Shown: one piece after another, positions 9,071 to 19,019 of the stretch | Position numbering within the stretch: the stretch's first letter is position 1 | How the letters are laid out: each line of letters begins with the position of its first letter | Assembly: GCA_958299035.1 (NCBI GenBank) | Contig: CATQJL010000359.1 | Span: 248,001-312,000 of the forward strand | Source of the DNA: Cylicocyclus nassatus | Taxonomy: Eukaryota > Nematoda > Chromadorea > Rhabditida > Strongylidae | DNA: 64,000 nucleotides | Direction of reading: 5' to 3' | The notes under the pieces: generated by a model | What the model was told of the DNA's origin: nothing | What the model saw: only the letters and a program-made list of their open reading frames with translations | The model's database searches: none | Translations under genes and position numbers: made by a program

Positions 9071-9153
9071 GTCATTCTGGCCGAGTGGTCTAAGGCGCTG
9101 CGTTCAGGTCGCAGTCCTCTTCGGAGGGCGCAGGTTCGAATCCTGCGGATGAG
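9071..9153 (+). tRNA. tRNA-Leu(CAG), 3' CA deleted
   Basis: 83-nt copy; GAGTGG; T4 stop. Confidence 0.65.
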
Positions 9154-9223
9154 TGACTTTTATCAGCTGATGTGCAATGACATGTCGCCACGCCAAAGTT
9201 TTCCGCACTTACAGAAATGCCAA

Positions 9224-9307
9224 GTCATTCTGGCCGAGTGGTCTAAGGCGCTGCGTTCAGGTCGCAGTCCTCTTCGGAGGGCGCAGGTTCGAATCCTGCG
9301 GATGACA
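9224..9307 (+). tRNA. tRNA-Leu(CAG)
   Basis: Complete 84-nt copy; leader ends CCAA; T5 stop. Confidence 0.9.
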
Positions 9308-9402
9308 GCGATTTTTACCAGCTGATGTTCAATGACATATCGCCACGCTAATGTTTTCCGCACTTACAGAAATGCCATGTCATTCTGGCCGAGTGGTCTA
9401 AG

Positions 9403-9639
9403 GCCTAAGGCATACCTCGCGCGATTTCGTCAAATCGCCACCTCTGCGGGATTGGCATTCTGCCAGATATTTGTAAGTCAACCGTGCGCGCATCCCAGAC
9501 GCATAGGCACGTAGCTTCCGTAAGTTATAGTAAGAGCCCTAAGTCTGGCCCATGCAAAGCGCGCTTACGACCAGTCATGAACAGTCGTTGCAGTGCCAGT
9601 TCCCGCAGCGTCTAATATCGCGTGAGGTATGTCTTAGGC
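9403..9639. mobile_element. MITE in tRNA-Leu D-arm
   Basis: tRNA halves 9379-9402 and 9640-9704; GGAGGAC host. Confidence 0.85.
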
Positions 9640-9774
9640 CTAAGGCGCTGCGTTCAGGTCGCAGTCCTCTTCGGAGGACGCAGGTTCGAATCCTGCGGAT
9701 GACAGAGATTTTTACAGCTGATGTGCAATGACATATCGGCACGCCGAAGTTTTCCGCACTTACAGAAATGCCAC

Positions 9775-9858
9775 GTCATTCTGGCCGAGTGGTCTAAGGC
9801 GCTGCGTTCAGGTCGCAGTCCTCTTCGGAGGGCGCAGGTTCGAATCCTGCGGATGACA
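9775..9858 (+). tRNA. tRNA-Leu(CAG)
   Basis: Complete 84-nt copy; T5 stop. Confidence 0.9.
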
Positions 9859-9953
9859 GAGATTTTTACCAGCTGATGTGCAATGACATATCGCCAGGCC
9901 AAAGTTTTCCGCACTTACAGAAATGCCATGTCATTCTGGCCTAGTGGTCTAAG

Positions 9954-10190
9954 GCCTAAGGCATACCTCGCGCGATTTCGTCAAATCGCCACCTCCGCGG
10001 GATTGGCATTCTGCCAGATATTTGTAAGTCAACCGTGCGCGCATCCCAGACGCATAGGCACGTAGCTTCCGTAAGTTATAGTAAGAGCCCTAAGTCTGGC
10101 CCATGCAAAGCGCGCTTACGACCAGTCATGAACAGTCGTTGCAGTGCCAGTTCCCGCAGCGTCTAATATCGCGTGAGGTATGTCTTAGGC
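9954..10190. mobile_element. MITE in tRNA-Leu D-arm
   Basis: tRNA halves 9930-9953 and 10191-10255; CCTAG and GGAGGAC host. Confidence 0.85.
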
Positions 10191-10325
10191 CTAAGGCGCT
10201 GCGTTCAGGTCGCAGTCCTCTTCGGAGGACGCAGGTTCGAATCCTGCGGATGACAGAGATTTTTACAGCTGATGTGCAATGACATATCGGCACGCCGAAG
10301 TTTTCCGCACTTACAGAAATGCCAC

Positions 10326-10409
10326 GTCATTCTGGCCGAGTGGTCTAAGGCGCTGCGTTCAGGTCGCAGTCCTCTTCGGAGGGCGCAGGTTCGAATCCTG
10401 CGGATGACA
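10326..10409 (+). tRNA. tRNA-Leu(CAG)
   Basis: Complete 84-nt copy; T4 stop. Confidence 0.9.
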
Positions 10410-10480
10410 GTGACTTTTATCAGCTGATGTGCAATGACATGTCGCCACGCCAAAGTTTTCCGCACTTACAGAAATGCCAT

Positions 10481-10563
10481 GTCATTCTGGCCGAGTGGTC
10501 TAAGGCGCTGCGTTCAGGTCGCAGTCCTCTTCGGAGGGCGCAGGTTCGAATCCTGCGGATGAG
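10481..10563 (+). tRNA. tRNA-Leu(CAG), 3' CA deleted
   Basis: 83-nt copy; GAGTGG; T4 stop. Confidence 0.65.
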
Positions 10564-10633
10564 TGACTTTTATCAGCTGATGTGCAATGACATGTCGCCA
10601 CGCCAAAGTTTTCCGCACTTACAGAAATGCCAT

Positions 10634-10717
10634 GTCATTCTGGCCGAGTGGTCTAAGGCGCTGCGTTCAGGTCGCAGTCCTCTTCGGAGGGCGCAGGTTC
10701 GAATCCTGCGGATGACA
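10634..10717 (+). tRNA. tRNA-Leu(CAG)
   Basis: Complete 84-nt copy; T5 stop. Confidence 0.9.
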
Positions 10718-10812
10718 GCGATTTTTACCAGCTGATGTTCAATGACATATCGCCACGCTAATGTTTTCCGCACTTACAGAAATGCCATGTCATTCTGGCC
10801 GAGTGGTCTAAG

Positions 10813-11049
10813 GCCTAAGGCATACCTCGCGCGATTTCGTCAAATCGCCACCTCTGCGGGATTGGCATTCTGCCAGATATTTGTAAGTCAACCGTGCGCG
10901 CATCCCAGACGCATAGGCACGTAGCTTCCGTAAGTTATAGTAAGAGCCCTAAGTCTGGCCCATGCAAAGCGCGCTTACGACCAGTCATGAACAGTCGTTG
11001 CAGTGCCAGTTCCCGCAGCGTCTAATATCGCGTGAGGTATGTCTTAGGC
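10813..11049. mobile_element. MITE in tRNA-Leu D-arm
   Basis: tRNA halves 10789-10812 and 11050-11114; GGAGGAC host. Confidence 0.85.
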
Positions 11050-11184
11050 CTAAGGCGCTGCGTTCAGGTCGCAGTCCTCTTCGGAGGACGCAGGTTCGAA
11101 TCCTGCGGATGACAGAGATTTTTACAGCTGATGTGCAATGACATATCGGCACGCCGAAGTTTTCCGCACTTACAGAAATGCCAC

Positions 11185-11268
11185 GTCATTCTGGCCGAGT
11201 GGTCCAAGGCGCTGCGTTCAGGTCGCAGTCCTCTTCGGAGGGCGCAGGTTCGAATCCTGCGGATGACA
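11185..11268 (+). tRNA. tRNA-Leu(CAG)
   Basis: 84-nt copy with GGTCCAAGG (T to C in the D-loop); T5 stop. Confidence 0.88.
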
Positions 11269-11363
11269 GAGATTTTTACCAGCTGATGTGCAATGACATA
11301 TCGCCAGGCCAAAGTTTTCCGCACTTACAGAAATGCCATGTCATTCTGGCCTAGTGGTCTAAG

Positions 11364-11600
11364 GCCTAAGGCATACCTCGCGCGATTTCGTCAAATCGCC
11401 ACCTCCGCGGGATTGGCATTCTGCCAGATATTTGTAAGTCAACCGTGCGCGCATCCCAGACGCATAGGCACGTAGCTTCCGTAAGTTATAGTAAGAGCCC
11501 TAAGTCTGGCCCATGCAAAGCGCGCTTACGACCAGTCATGAACAGTCGTTGCAGTGCCAGTTCCCGCAGCGTCTAATATCGCGTGAGGTATGTCTTAGGC
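11364..11600. mobile_element. MITE in tRNA-Leu D-arm
   Basis: tRNA halves 11340-11363 and 11601-11665; CCTAG and GGAGGAC host. Confidence 0.85.
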
Positions 11601-11735
11601 CTAAGGCGCTGCGTTCAGGTCGCAGTCCTCTTCGGAGGACGCAGGTTCGAATCCTGCGGATGACAGAGATTTTTACAGCTGATGTGCAATGACATATCGG
11701 CACGCCGAAGTTTTCCGCACTTACAGAAATGCCAC

Positions 11736-11819
11736 GTCATTCTGGCCGAGTGGTCTAAGGCGCTGCGTTCAGGTCGCAGTCCTCTTCGGAGGGCGCAGGT
11801 TCGAATCCTGCGGATGACA
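11736..11819 (+). tRNA. tRNA-Leu(CAG)
   Basis: Complete 84-nt copy; T4 stop. Confidence 0.9.
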
Positions 11820-11890
11820 GTGACTTTTATCAGCTGATGTGCAATGACATGTCGCCACGCCAAAGTTTTCCGCACTTACAGAAATGCCAT

Positions 11891-11973
11891 GTCATTCTGG
11901 CCGAGTGGTCTAAGGCGCTGCGTTCAGGTCGCAGTCCTCTTCGGAGGGCGCAGGTTCGAATCCTGCGGATGAG
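11891..11973 (+). tRNA. tRNA-Leu(CAG), 3' CA deleted
   Basis: 83-nt copy; GAGTGG; T4 stop. Confidence 0.65.
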
Positions 11974-12043
11974 TGACTTTTATCAGCTGATGTGCAATGA
12001 CATTTCGCCACGCCAAAGTTTTCCGCACTTACAGAAATGCCAT

Positions 12044-12127
12044 GTCATTCTGGCCGAGTGGTCTAAGGCGCTGCGTTCAGGTCGCAGTCCTCTTCGGAGG
12101 GCGCAGGTTCGAATCCTGCGGATGACA
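12044..12127 (+). tRNA. tRNA-Leu(CAG)
   Basis: Complete 84-nt copy; T5 stop. Confidence 0.9.
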
Positions 12128-12222
12128 GCGATTTTTACCAGCTGATGTTCAATGACATATCGCCACGCTAATGTTTTCCGCACTTACAGAAATGCCATGT
12201 CATTCTGGCCGAGTGGTCTAAG

Positions 12223-12458
12223 GCCTAAGGCATACCTCGCGCGATTTCGTCAAATCGCCACCTCTGCGGGATTGCATTCTGCCAGATATTTGTAAGTCAA
12301 CCGTGCGCGCATCCCAGACGCATAGGCACGTAGCTTCCGTAAGTTATAGTAAGAGCCCTAAGTCTGGCCCATGCAAAGCGCGCTTACGACCAGTCATGAA
12401 CAGTCGTTGCAGTGCCAGTTCCCGCAGCGTCTAATATCGCGTGAGGTATGTCTTAGGC
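12223..12458. mobile_element. MITE in tRNA-Leu D-arm, 1 bp short
   Basis: tRNA halves 12199-12222 and 12459-12523; same 1-bp loss as the copy at 8545; GGAGGAC host. Confidence 0.85.
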
Positions 12459-12593
12459 CTAAGGCGCTGCGTTCAGGTCGCAGTCCTCTTCGGAGGACGC
12501 AGGTTCGAATCCTGCGGATGACAGAGATTTTTACAGCTGATGTGCAATGACATATCGGCACGCCGAAGTTTTCCGCACTTACAGAAATGCCAC

Positions 12594-12677
12594 GTCATTC
12601 TGGCCGAGTGGTCTAAGGCGCTGCGTTCAGGTCGCAGTCCTCTTCGGAGGGCGCAGGTTCGAATCCTGCGGATGACA
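12594..12677 (+). tRNA. tRNA-Leu(CAG)
   Basis: Complete 84-nt copy; T4 stop. Confidence 0.9.
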
Positions 12678-12748
12678 GTGACTTTTATCAGCTGATGTGC
12701 AATGACATGTCGCCACGCCAAAGTTTTCCGCACTTACAGAAATGCCAT

Positions 12749-12831
12749 GTCATTCTGGCCGAGTGGTCTAAGGCGCTGCGTTCAGGTCGCAGTCCTCTTC
12801 GGAGGGCGCAGGTTCGAATCCTGCGGATGAG
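12749..12831 (+). tRNA. tRNA-Leu(CAG), 3' CA deleted
   Basis: 83-nt copy; GAGTGG; T4 stop. Confidence 0.65.
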
Positions 12832-12901
12832 TGACTTTTATCAGCTGATGTGCAATGACATGTCGCCACGCCAAAGTTTTCCGCACTTACAGAAATGCCA
12901 T

Positions 12902-12985
12902 GTCATTCTGGCCGAGTGGTCTAAGGCGCTGCGTTCAGGTCGCAGTCCTCTTCGGAGGGCGCAGGTTCGAATCCTGCGGATGACA
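12902..12985 (+). tRNA. tRNA-Leu(CAG)
   Basis: Complete 84-nt copy; T5 stop. Confidence 0.9.
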
Positions 12986-13080
12986 GCGATTTTTACCAGC
13001 TGATGTTCAATGACATATCGCCACGCTAATGTTTTCCGCACTTACAGAAATGCCATGTCATTCTGGCCGAGTGGTCTAAG

Positions 13081-13317
13081 GCCTAAGGCATACCTCGCGC
13101 GATTTCGTCAAATCGCCACCTCTGCGGGATTGGCATTCTGCCAGATATTTGTAAGTCAACCGTGCGCGCATCCCAGACGCATAGGCACGTAGCTTCCGTA
13201 AGTTATAGTAAGAGCCCTAAGTCTGGCCCATGCAAAGCGCGCTTACGACCAGTCATGAACAGTCGTTGCAGTGCCAGTTCCCGCAGCGTCTAATATCGCG
13301 TGAGGTATGTCTTAGGC
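13081..13317. mobile_element. MITE in tRNA-Leu D-arm
   Basis: tRNA halves 13057-13080 and 13318-13382; GGAGGAC host. Confidence 0.85.
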
Positions 13318-13452
13318 CTAAGGCGCTGCGTTCAGGTCGCAGTCCTCTTCGGAGGACGCAGGTTCGAATCCTGCGGATGACAGAGATTTTTACAGCTGAT
13401 GTGCAATGACATATCGGCACGCCGAAGTTTTCCGCACTTACAGAAATGCCAC

Positions 13453-13536
13453 GTCATTCTGGCCGAGTGGTCTAAGGCGCTGCGTTCAGGTCGCAGTCCT
13501 CTTCGGAGGGCGCAGGTTCGAATCCTGCGGATGACA
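13453..13536 (+). tRNA. tRNA-Leu(CAG)
   Basis: Complete 84-nt copy; T5 stop. Confidence 0.9.
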
Positions 13537-13631
13537 GAGATTTTTACCAGCTGATGTGCAATGACATATCGCCAGGCCAAAGTTTTCCGCACTTACAGAA
13601 ATGCCATGTCATTCTGGCCTAGTGGTCTAAG

Positions 13632-13868
13632 GCCTAAGGCATACCTCGCGCGATTTCGTCAAATCGCCACCTCCGCGGGATTGGCATTATGCCAGATATT
13701 TGTAAGTCAACCGTGCGCGCATTCCAGACGCATAGGCACGTAGCTTCCGTAAGTTATAGTAAGAGCCCTAAGTCTGGCCCATGCAAAGCGCGCTTACGAC
13801 CAGTCATGAACAGTCGTTGCAGTGCCAGTTCCCGCAGCGTCTGGAATCGCGTGAGGTATGTCTTAGGC
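13632..13868. mobile_element. MITE in tRNA-Leu D-arm
   Basis: tRNA halves 13608-13631 and 13869-13933. The 3' half has C in place of the invariant T33 (GCGTCCAGG); CCTAG and GGAGGAC host. Confidence 0.85.
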
Positions 13869-14003
13869 CTAAGGCGCTGCGTCCAGGTCGCAGTCCTCTT
13901 CGGAGGACGCAGGTTCGAATCCTGCGGATGACAGAGATTTTTACAGCTGATGTGCAATGACATATCGGCACGCCGAAGTTTTCCGCACTTACAGAAATGC
14001 CAC

Positions 14004-14087
14004 GTCATTCTGGCCGAGTGGTCTAAGGCGCTGCGTTCAGGTCGCAGTCCTCTTCGGAGGGCGCAGGTTCGAATCCTGCGGATGACA
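14004..14087 (+). tRNA. tRNA-Leu(CAG)
   Basis: Complete 84-nt copy; T4 stop. Confidence 0.9.
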
Positions 14088-14158
14088 GTGACTTTTATCA
14101 GCTGATGTGCAATGACATGTCGCCACGCCAAAGTTTTCCGCACTTACAGAAATGCCAT

Positions 14159-14241
14159 GTCATTCTGGCCGAGTGGTCTAAGGCGCTGCGTTCAGGTCGC
14201 AGTCCTCTTCGGAAGGCGCAGGTTCGAATCCTGCGGATGAG
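14159..14241 (+). tRNA. tRNA-Leu(CAG), 3' CA deleted
   Basis: 83-nt copy with GGAAGGC in the variable arm; the last class B copy of the window; T4 stop. Confidence 0.62.
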
Positions 14242-14311
14242 TGACTTTTATCAGCTGATGTGCAATGACATGTCGCCACGCCAAAGTTTTCCGCACTTAC
14301 AGAAATGCCAT

Positions 14312-14395
14312 GTCATTCTGGCCGAGTGGTCTAAGGCGCTGCGTTCAGGTCGCAGTCCTCTTCGGAGGGCGCAGGTTCGAATCCTGCGGATGACA
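14312..14395 (+). tRNA. tRNA-Leu(CAG)
   Basis: Complete 84-nt copy; T5 stop. Confidence 0.9.
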
Positions 14396-14490
14396 GCGAT
14401 TTTTACCAGCTGATGTTCAATGACATATCGCCACGCTAATGTTTTCCGCACTTACAGAAATGCCATGTCATTCTGGCCGAGTGGTCTAAG

Positions 14491-14727
14491 GCCTAAGGCA
14501 TACCTCGCGCGATTTCGTCAAATCGCAACCTCTGCGGGATTGGCATTCTGCCAGATATTTGTAAGTCAACCGTGCGCGCATCCCAGACGCATAGGCACGT
14601 AGCTTCCGTAAGTTATAGTAAGAGCCCTAAGTCTGGCCCATGCAAAGCGCGCTTACGACCAGTCATGAACAGTCGTTGCAGTGCCAGTTCCCGCAGCGTC
14701 TAATATCGCGTGAGGTATGTCTTAGGC
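14491..14727. mobile_element. MITE in tRNA-Leu D-arm
   Basis: tRNA halves 14467-14490 and 14728-14792; last split copy with GGAGGAC. Confidence 0.85.
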
Positions 14728-14862
14728 CTAAGGCGCTGCGTTCAGGTCGCAGTCCTCTTCGGAGGACGCAGGTTCGAATCCTGCGGATGACAGAGATTTT
14801 TACAGCTGATGTGCAATGACATATCGGCACGCCGAAGTTTTCCGCACTTACAGAAATGCCAT

Positions 14863-14946
14863 GTCATTCTGGCCGAGAGGTCTAAGGCGCTGCGTTCAGG
14901 TCGCAGTCCTCTTCGGAGGGCGCAGGTTCGAATCCTGCGGATGACA
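14863..14946 (+). tRNA. tRNA-Leu(CAG)
   Basis: Complete 84-nt copy; GAGAGG; T4 stop. Confidence 0.9.
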
Positions 14947-15017
14947 GTGACTTTTATCAGCTGATGTGCAATGACATGTCGCCACGCCAAAGTTTTCCGC
15001 ACTTACAGAAATGCCAT

Positions 15018-15098
15018 GTCATTCTGGCCGAGAGGTCTAAGGCGCTGTCAGGTCGCAGTCCTCTTCGGAGGGCGCAGGTTCGAATCCTGCGGATGACA
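15018..15098 (+). pseudogene. tRNA-Leu pseudogene, anticodon arm deleted
   Basis: First 81-nt class C copy. GGCGCTGTCAGG replaces GGCGCTGCGTTCAGG, removing three bases from the 5' strand of the anticodon stem and loop. At most CTG/CAG can pair, leaving an 8-nt loop. A and B boxes are intact, so transcription is possible. T4 stop. Confidence 0.88.
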
Positions 15099-15193
15099 GT
15101 GACTTTTATCAGCTGGTGTGCAATGACATGTCGCCACGCCAAAGTTTTCCGCACTTACAGAAATGCCATGTCATTCTGGCCGAGTGGTCTAAG

Positions 15194-15429
15194 GCCTAAG
15201 GCATACCTCGCGCGATTTCGTCAAATCGCCACCTCCGCGGGATTGGCATTATGCCAGATATTTGTAAGTCAACCGTGCGCGCATTCCAGACGCATAGGCA
15301 CGTAGCTTCCGTAAGTTATAGTAGAGCCCTAAGTCTGGCCCATGCAAAGCGCGCTTACGACCAGTCATGAACAGTCGTTGCAGTGCCAGTTCCCGCAGCG
15401 TCTGGAATCGCGTGAGGTATGTCTTAGGC
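15194..15429. mobile_element. MITE in tRNA-Leu D-arm, 1 bp short
   Basis: tRNA halves 15170-15193 and 15430-15494; one A lost at TAGTAGAGCCC. Confidence 0.85.
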
Positions 15430-15565
15430 CTAAGGCGCTGCGTTCAGGTCGCAGTCCTCTTCGGAGGGCGCAGGTTCGAATCCTGCGGATGACAGTGACT
15501 TTTATCAGCTGATGTGCAATGACATGTCGCCACGCCAAAGTTTTCCGCACTTACAGAAATGCCAT

Positions 15566-15649
15566 GTCATTCTGGCCGAGTGGTCTAAGGCGCTGCGTTC
15601 AGGTCGCAGTCCTCTTCGGAGGGCGCAGGTTCGAATCCTGCGGATGACA
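15566..15649 (+). tRNA. tRNA-Leu(CAG)
   Basis: Complete 84-nt copy; GAGTGG; T5 stop. Confidence 0.9.
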
Positions 15650-15720
15650 GAGATTTTTACCAGCTGATGTGCAATGACATATCGGCACGCCGAAGTTTTC
15701 CGCACTTACAGAAATGCCAT

Positions 15721-15804
15721 GTCATTCTGGCCGAGTGGTCTAAGGCGCTGCGTTCAGGTCGCAGTCCTCTTCGGAGGGCGCAGGTTCGAATCCTGCGGAT
15801 GACA
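15721..15804 (+). tRNA. tRNA-Leu(CAG)
   Basis: Complete 84-nt copy; GAGTGG; T4 stop. Confidence 0.9.
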
Positions 15805-15899
15805 GTGACTTTTATCAGCTGATGTGCAATGACATGTCGCCACGCCAAAGTTTTCCGCACTTACAGAAATGCCATGTCATTCTGGCCGAGTGGTCTAAG

Positions 15900-16136
15900 G
15901 CCTAAGGCATACCTCGCGCGATTTCGTCAAATCGCCACCTCCGCGGGATTGGCATTCTGCCAGATATTTGTAAATCAACCGTGCGCGCATTCCAGACGCA
16001 TAGGCACGTAGCTTCCGTAAGTTATAGTAAGAGCCCTAAGTCTGGCCCATGCAAAGCGCGCTTACGACCAGTCATGAACAGTCGTTGCAATGCCAGTTCC
16101 CGCAGCGTCTGGAATCGCGTGAGGTATGTCTTAGGC
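15900..16136. mobile_element. MITE in tRNA-Leu D-arm
   Basis: tRNA halves 15876-15899 and 16137-16201. The 3' acceptor strand is GTATGAC, giving a T6/T67 mismatch. Confidence 0.85.
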
Positions 16137-16272
16137 CTAAGGCGCTGCGTTCAGGTCGCAGTCCTCTTCGGAGGGCGCAGGTTCGAATCCTGCGTATGAC
16201 AGAGATTTTTACCAGCTGATGTGCAATGACATATCGGCACGCCGAAGTTTTCCGCACTTACAGAGATGCCAT

Positions 16273-16356
16273 GTCATTCTGGCCGAGTGGTCTAAGGCGC
16301 TGCGTTCAGGTCGCAGTCCTCTTCGGAGGGCGCAGGTTCGAATCCTGCGGATGACA
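16273..16356 (+). tRNA. tRNA-Leu(CAG)
   Basis: Complete 84-nt copy; GAGTGG; T4 stop. Confidence 0.9.
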
Positions 16357-16427
16357 GTGACTTTTATCAGCTGATGTGCAATGACATGTCGCCACGCCAA
16401 AGTTTTCCGCACTTACAGAAATGCCAT

Positions 16428-16508
16428 GTCATTCTGGCCGAGAGGTCTAAGGCGCTGTCAGGTCGCAGTCCTCTTCGGAGGGCGCAGGTTCGAATCCTGC
16501 GGATGACA
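16428..16508 (+). pseudogene. tRNA-Leu pseudogene, anticodon arm deleted
   Basis: 81-nt class C copy; T4 stop. Confidence 0.87.
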
Positions 16509-16603
16509 GTGACTTTTATCAGCTGATGTGCAATGACATATCGCCACGCCAAAGTTTTCCGCACTTACAGAAATGCCATGTCATTCTGGCCGAGTGGTCT
16601 AAG

Positions 16604-16840
16604 GCCTAAGGCATACCTCGCGCGATTTCGTCAAATCGCCACCTCCGCGGGATTGGCATTCTGCCAGATATTTGTAAGTCAACCGTGCGCGCATTCCAGA
16701 CGCATAGGCACGTAGCTTCCGTAAGTTATAGTAAGAGCCCTAAGTCTGGCCCATGCAAAGCGCGCTTACGACCAGTCATGAACAGTCGTTGCAGTGCCAG
16801 TTCCCGCAGCGTCTGGAATCGCGTGAGGTATGTCTTAGGC
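16604..16840. mobile_element. MITE in tRNA-Leu D-arm
   Basis: tRNA halves 16580-16603 and 16841-16905. Confidence 0.85.
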
Positions 16841-16976
16841 CTAAGGCGCTGCGTTCAGGTCGCAGTCCTCTTCGGAGGGCGCAGGTTCGAATCCTGCGGA
16901 TGACAGTGACTTTTATCAGCTGATGTGCAATGACATGTCGCCACGCCAAAGTTTTCCGCACTTACAGAAATGCCAT

Positions 16977-17057
16977 GTCATTCTGGCCGAGAGGTCTAAG
17001 GCGCTGTCAGGTCGCAGTCCTCTTCGGAGGGCGCAGGTTCGAATCCTGCGGATGACA
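16977..17057 (+). pseudogene. tRNA-Leu pseudogene, anticodon arm deleted
   Basis: 81-nt class C copy; T4 stop. Confidence 0.87.
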
Positions 17058-17128
17058 GTGACTTTTATCAGTTGATGTGCAATGACATGTCGCCACGCCA
17101 AAGTTTTCCGCACTTACAGAAATGCCAT

Positions 17129-17212
17129 GTCATTCTGGCCGAGAGGTCTAAGGCGCTGCGTTCAGGTCGCAGTCCTCTTCGGAGGGCGCAGGTTCGAATC
17201 CTGCGGATGACA
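17129..17212 (+). tRNA. tRNA-Leu(CAG)
   Basis: Complete 84-nt copy; GAGAGG; T5 stop. Confidence 0.9.
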
Positions 17213-17283
17213 GAGATTTTTACCAGCTGATGTGCAATGACATATCGGCACGCCGAAGTTTTCCGCACTTACAGAAATGCCAT

Positions 17284-17364
17284 GTCATTCTGGCCGAGAG
17301 GTCTAAGGCGCTGTCAGGTCGCAGTCCTCTTCGGAGGGCGCAGGTTCGAATCCTGCGGATGACA
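17284..17364 (+). pseudogene. tRNA-Leu pseudogene, anticodon arm deleted
   Basis: 81-nt class C copy; T4 stop. Confidence 0.87.
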
Positions 17365-17459
17365 GTGACTTTTATCAGCTGATGTGCAATGACATGTCGC
17401 CACGCCAAAGTTTTCCGCACTTACAGAAATGCCATGTCATTCTGGCCGAGTGGTCTAAG

Positions 17460-17696
17460 GCCTAAGGCATACCTCGCGCGATTTCGTCAAATCGCCACCT
17501 CCGCGGGATTGGCATTCTGCCAGATATTTGTAAATCAACCGTGCGCGCATTCCAGACGCATAGGCACGTAGCTTCCGTAAGTTATAGTAAGAGCCCTAAG
17601 TCTGGCCCATGCAAAGCGCGCTTACGACCAGTCATGAACAGTCGTTGCAATGCCAGTTCCCGCAGCGTCTGGAATCGCGTGAGGTATGTCTTAGGC
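17460..17696. mobile_element. MITE in tRNA-Leu D-arm
   Basis: tRNA halves 17436-17459 and 17697-17761; GTATGAC acceptor. Confidence 0.85.
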
Positions 17697-17832
17697 CTAA
17701 GGCGCTGCGTTCAGGTCGCAGTCCTCTTCGGAGGGCGCAGGTTCGAATCCTGCGTATGACAGAGATTTTTACCAGCTGATGTGCAATGACATATCGGCAC
17801 GCCGAAGTTTTCCGCACTTACAGAGATGCCAT

Positions 17833-17916
17833 GTCATTCTGGCCGAGTGGTCTAAGGCGCTGCGTTCAGGTCGCAGTCCTCTTCGGAGGGCGCAGGTTCG
17901 AATCCTGCGGATGACA
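17833..17916 (+). tRNA. tRNA-Leu(CAG)
   Basis: Complete 84-nt copy; GAGTGG; T4 stop. Confidence 0.9.
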
Positions 17917-17987
17917 GTGACTTTTATCAGCTGATGTGCAATGACATGTCGCCACGCCAAAGTTTTCCGCACTTACAGAAATGCCAT

Positions 17988-18068
17988 GTCATTCTGGCCG
18001 AGAGGTCTAAGGCGCTGTCAGGTCGCAGTCCTCTTCGGAGGGCGCAGGTTCGAATCCTGCGGATGACA
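17988..18068 (+). pseudogene. tRNA-Leu pseudogene, anticodon arm deleted
   Basis: 81-nt class C copy; T4 stop. Confidence 0.87.
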
Positions 18069-18163
18069 GTGACTTTTATCAGCTGATGTGCAATGACATA
18101 TCGCCACGCCAAAGTTTTCCGCACTTACAGAAATGCCATGTCATTCTGGCCGAGTGGTCTAAG

Positions 18164-18400
18164 GCCTAAGGCATACCTCGCGCGATTTCGTCAAATCGCC
18201 ACCTCCGCGGGATTGGCATTCTGCCAGATATTTGTAAGTCAACCGTGCGCGCATTCCAGACGCATAGGCACGTAGCTTCCGTAAGTTATAGTAAGAGCCC
18301 TAAGTCTGGCCCATGCAAAGCGCGCTTACGACCAGTCATGAACAGTCGTTGCAGTGCCAGTTCCCGCAGCGTCTGGAATCGCGTGAGGTATGTCTTAGGC
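18164..18400. mobile_element. MITE in tRNA-Leu D-arm
   Basis: tRNA halves 18140-18163 and 18401-18465. Confidence 0.85.
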
Positions 18401-18536
18401 CTAAGGCGCTGCGTTCAGGTCGCAGTCCTCTTCGGAGGGCGCAGGTTCGAATCCTGCGGATGACAGTGACTTTTATCAGCTGATGTGCAATGACATGTCG
18501 CCACGCCAAAGTTTTCCGCACTTACAGAAATGCCAT

Positions 18537-18617
18537 GTCATTCTGGCCGAGAGGTCTAAGGCGCTGTCAGGTCGCAGTCCTCTTCGGAGGGCGCAGGTTC
18601 GAATCCTGCGGATGACA
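18537..18617 (+). pseudogene. tRNA-Leu pseudogene, anticodon arm deleted
   Basis: 81-nt class C copy; T4 stop. Confidence 0.87.
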
Positions 18618-18688
18618 GTGACTTTTATCAGTTGATGTGCAATGACATGTCGCCACGCCAAAGTTTTCCGCACTTACAGAAATGCCAT

Positions 18689-18772
18689 GTCATTCTGGCC
18701 GAGAGGTCTAAGGCGCTGCGTTCAGGTCGCAGTCCTCTTCGGAGGGCGCAGGTTCGAATCCTGCGGATGACA
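18689..18772 (+). tRNA. tRNA-Leu(CAG)
   Basis: Complete 84-nt copy; GAGAGG; T5 stop. Confidence 0.9.
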
Positions 18773-18843
18773 GAGATTTTTACCAGCTGATGTGCAATGA
18801 CATATCGGCACGCCGAAGTTTTCCGCACTTACAGAAATGCCAT

Positions 18844-18924
18844 GTCATTCTGGCCGAGAGGTCTAAGGCGCTGTCAGGTCGCAGTCCTCTTCGGAGGGCG
18901 CAGGTTCGAATCCTGCGGATGACA
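18844..18924 (+). pseudogene. tRNA-Leu pseudogene, anticodon arm deleted
   Basis: 81-nt class C copy; T4 stop. Confidence 0.87.
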
Positions 18925-19019
18925 GTGACTTTTATCAGCTGATGTGCAATGACATGTCGCCACGCCAAAGTTTTCCGCACTTACAGAAATGCCATGTCAT
19001 TCTGGCCGAGTGGTCTAAG

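Larger units (their letters stand above)
7662..14466 (+). repeat. 858/859-bp and 551-bp blocks forming a 1410-bp higher-order repeat
   Basis: Four-unit blocks (split, complete, CA-deleted, complete) start at 7662, 8521, 9930, 11340, 12199 and 13608. Two-unit blocks (split, complete) start at 9379, 10789 and 13057. A 551 + 859 pair gives the 1410-bp repeat at 9379, 10789 and 13057. The split units share a spacer one base short (TTTTTACAGC). Confidence 0.85.
1..14946 (+). repeat. Array zone 1: classes A, B and D
   Basis: All 23 uninterrupted CA-deleted (class B) copies lie here. Most split copies here carry GGAGGAC in place of GGAGGGC in the variable arm, while uninterrupted copies keep GGAGGGC. 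The only non-tRNA, non-MITE insertion of the window (2931-3393) is also here. Confidence 0.85.
15876..18995 (+). repeat. 1560-bp higher-order repeat, two copies
   Basis: Blocks 15876-17435 and 17436-18995 contain the same seven units in the same order (split, A, C, split, C, A, C) with the same private variants, including GTATGAC in the acceptor arm of the first split unit. A third copy begins at 18996 and breaks off after 19548. Confidence 0.88.
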
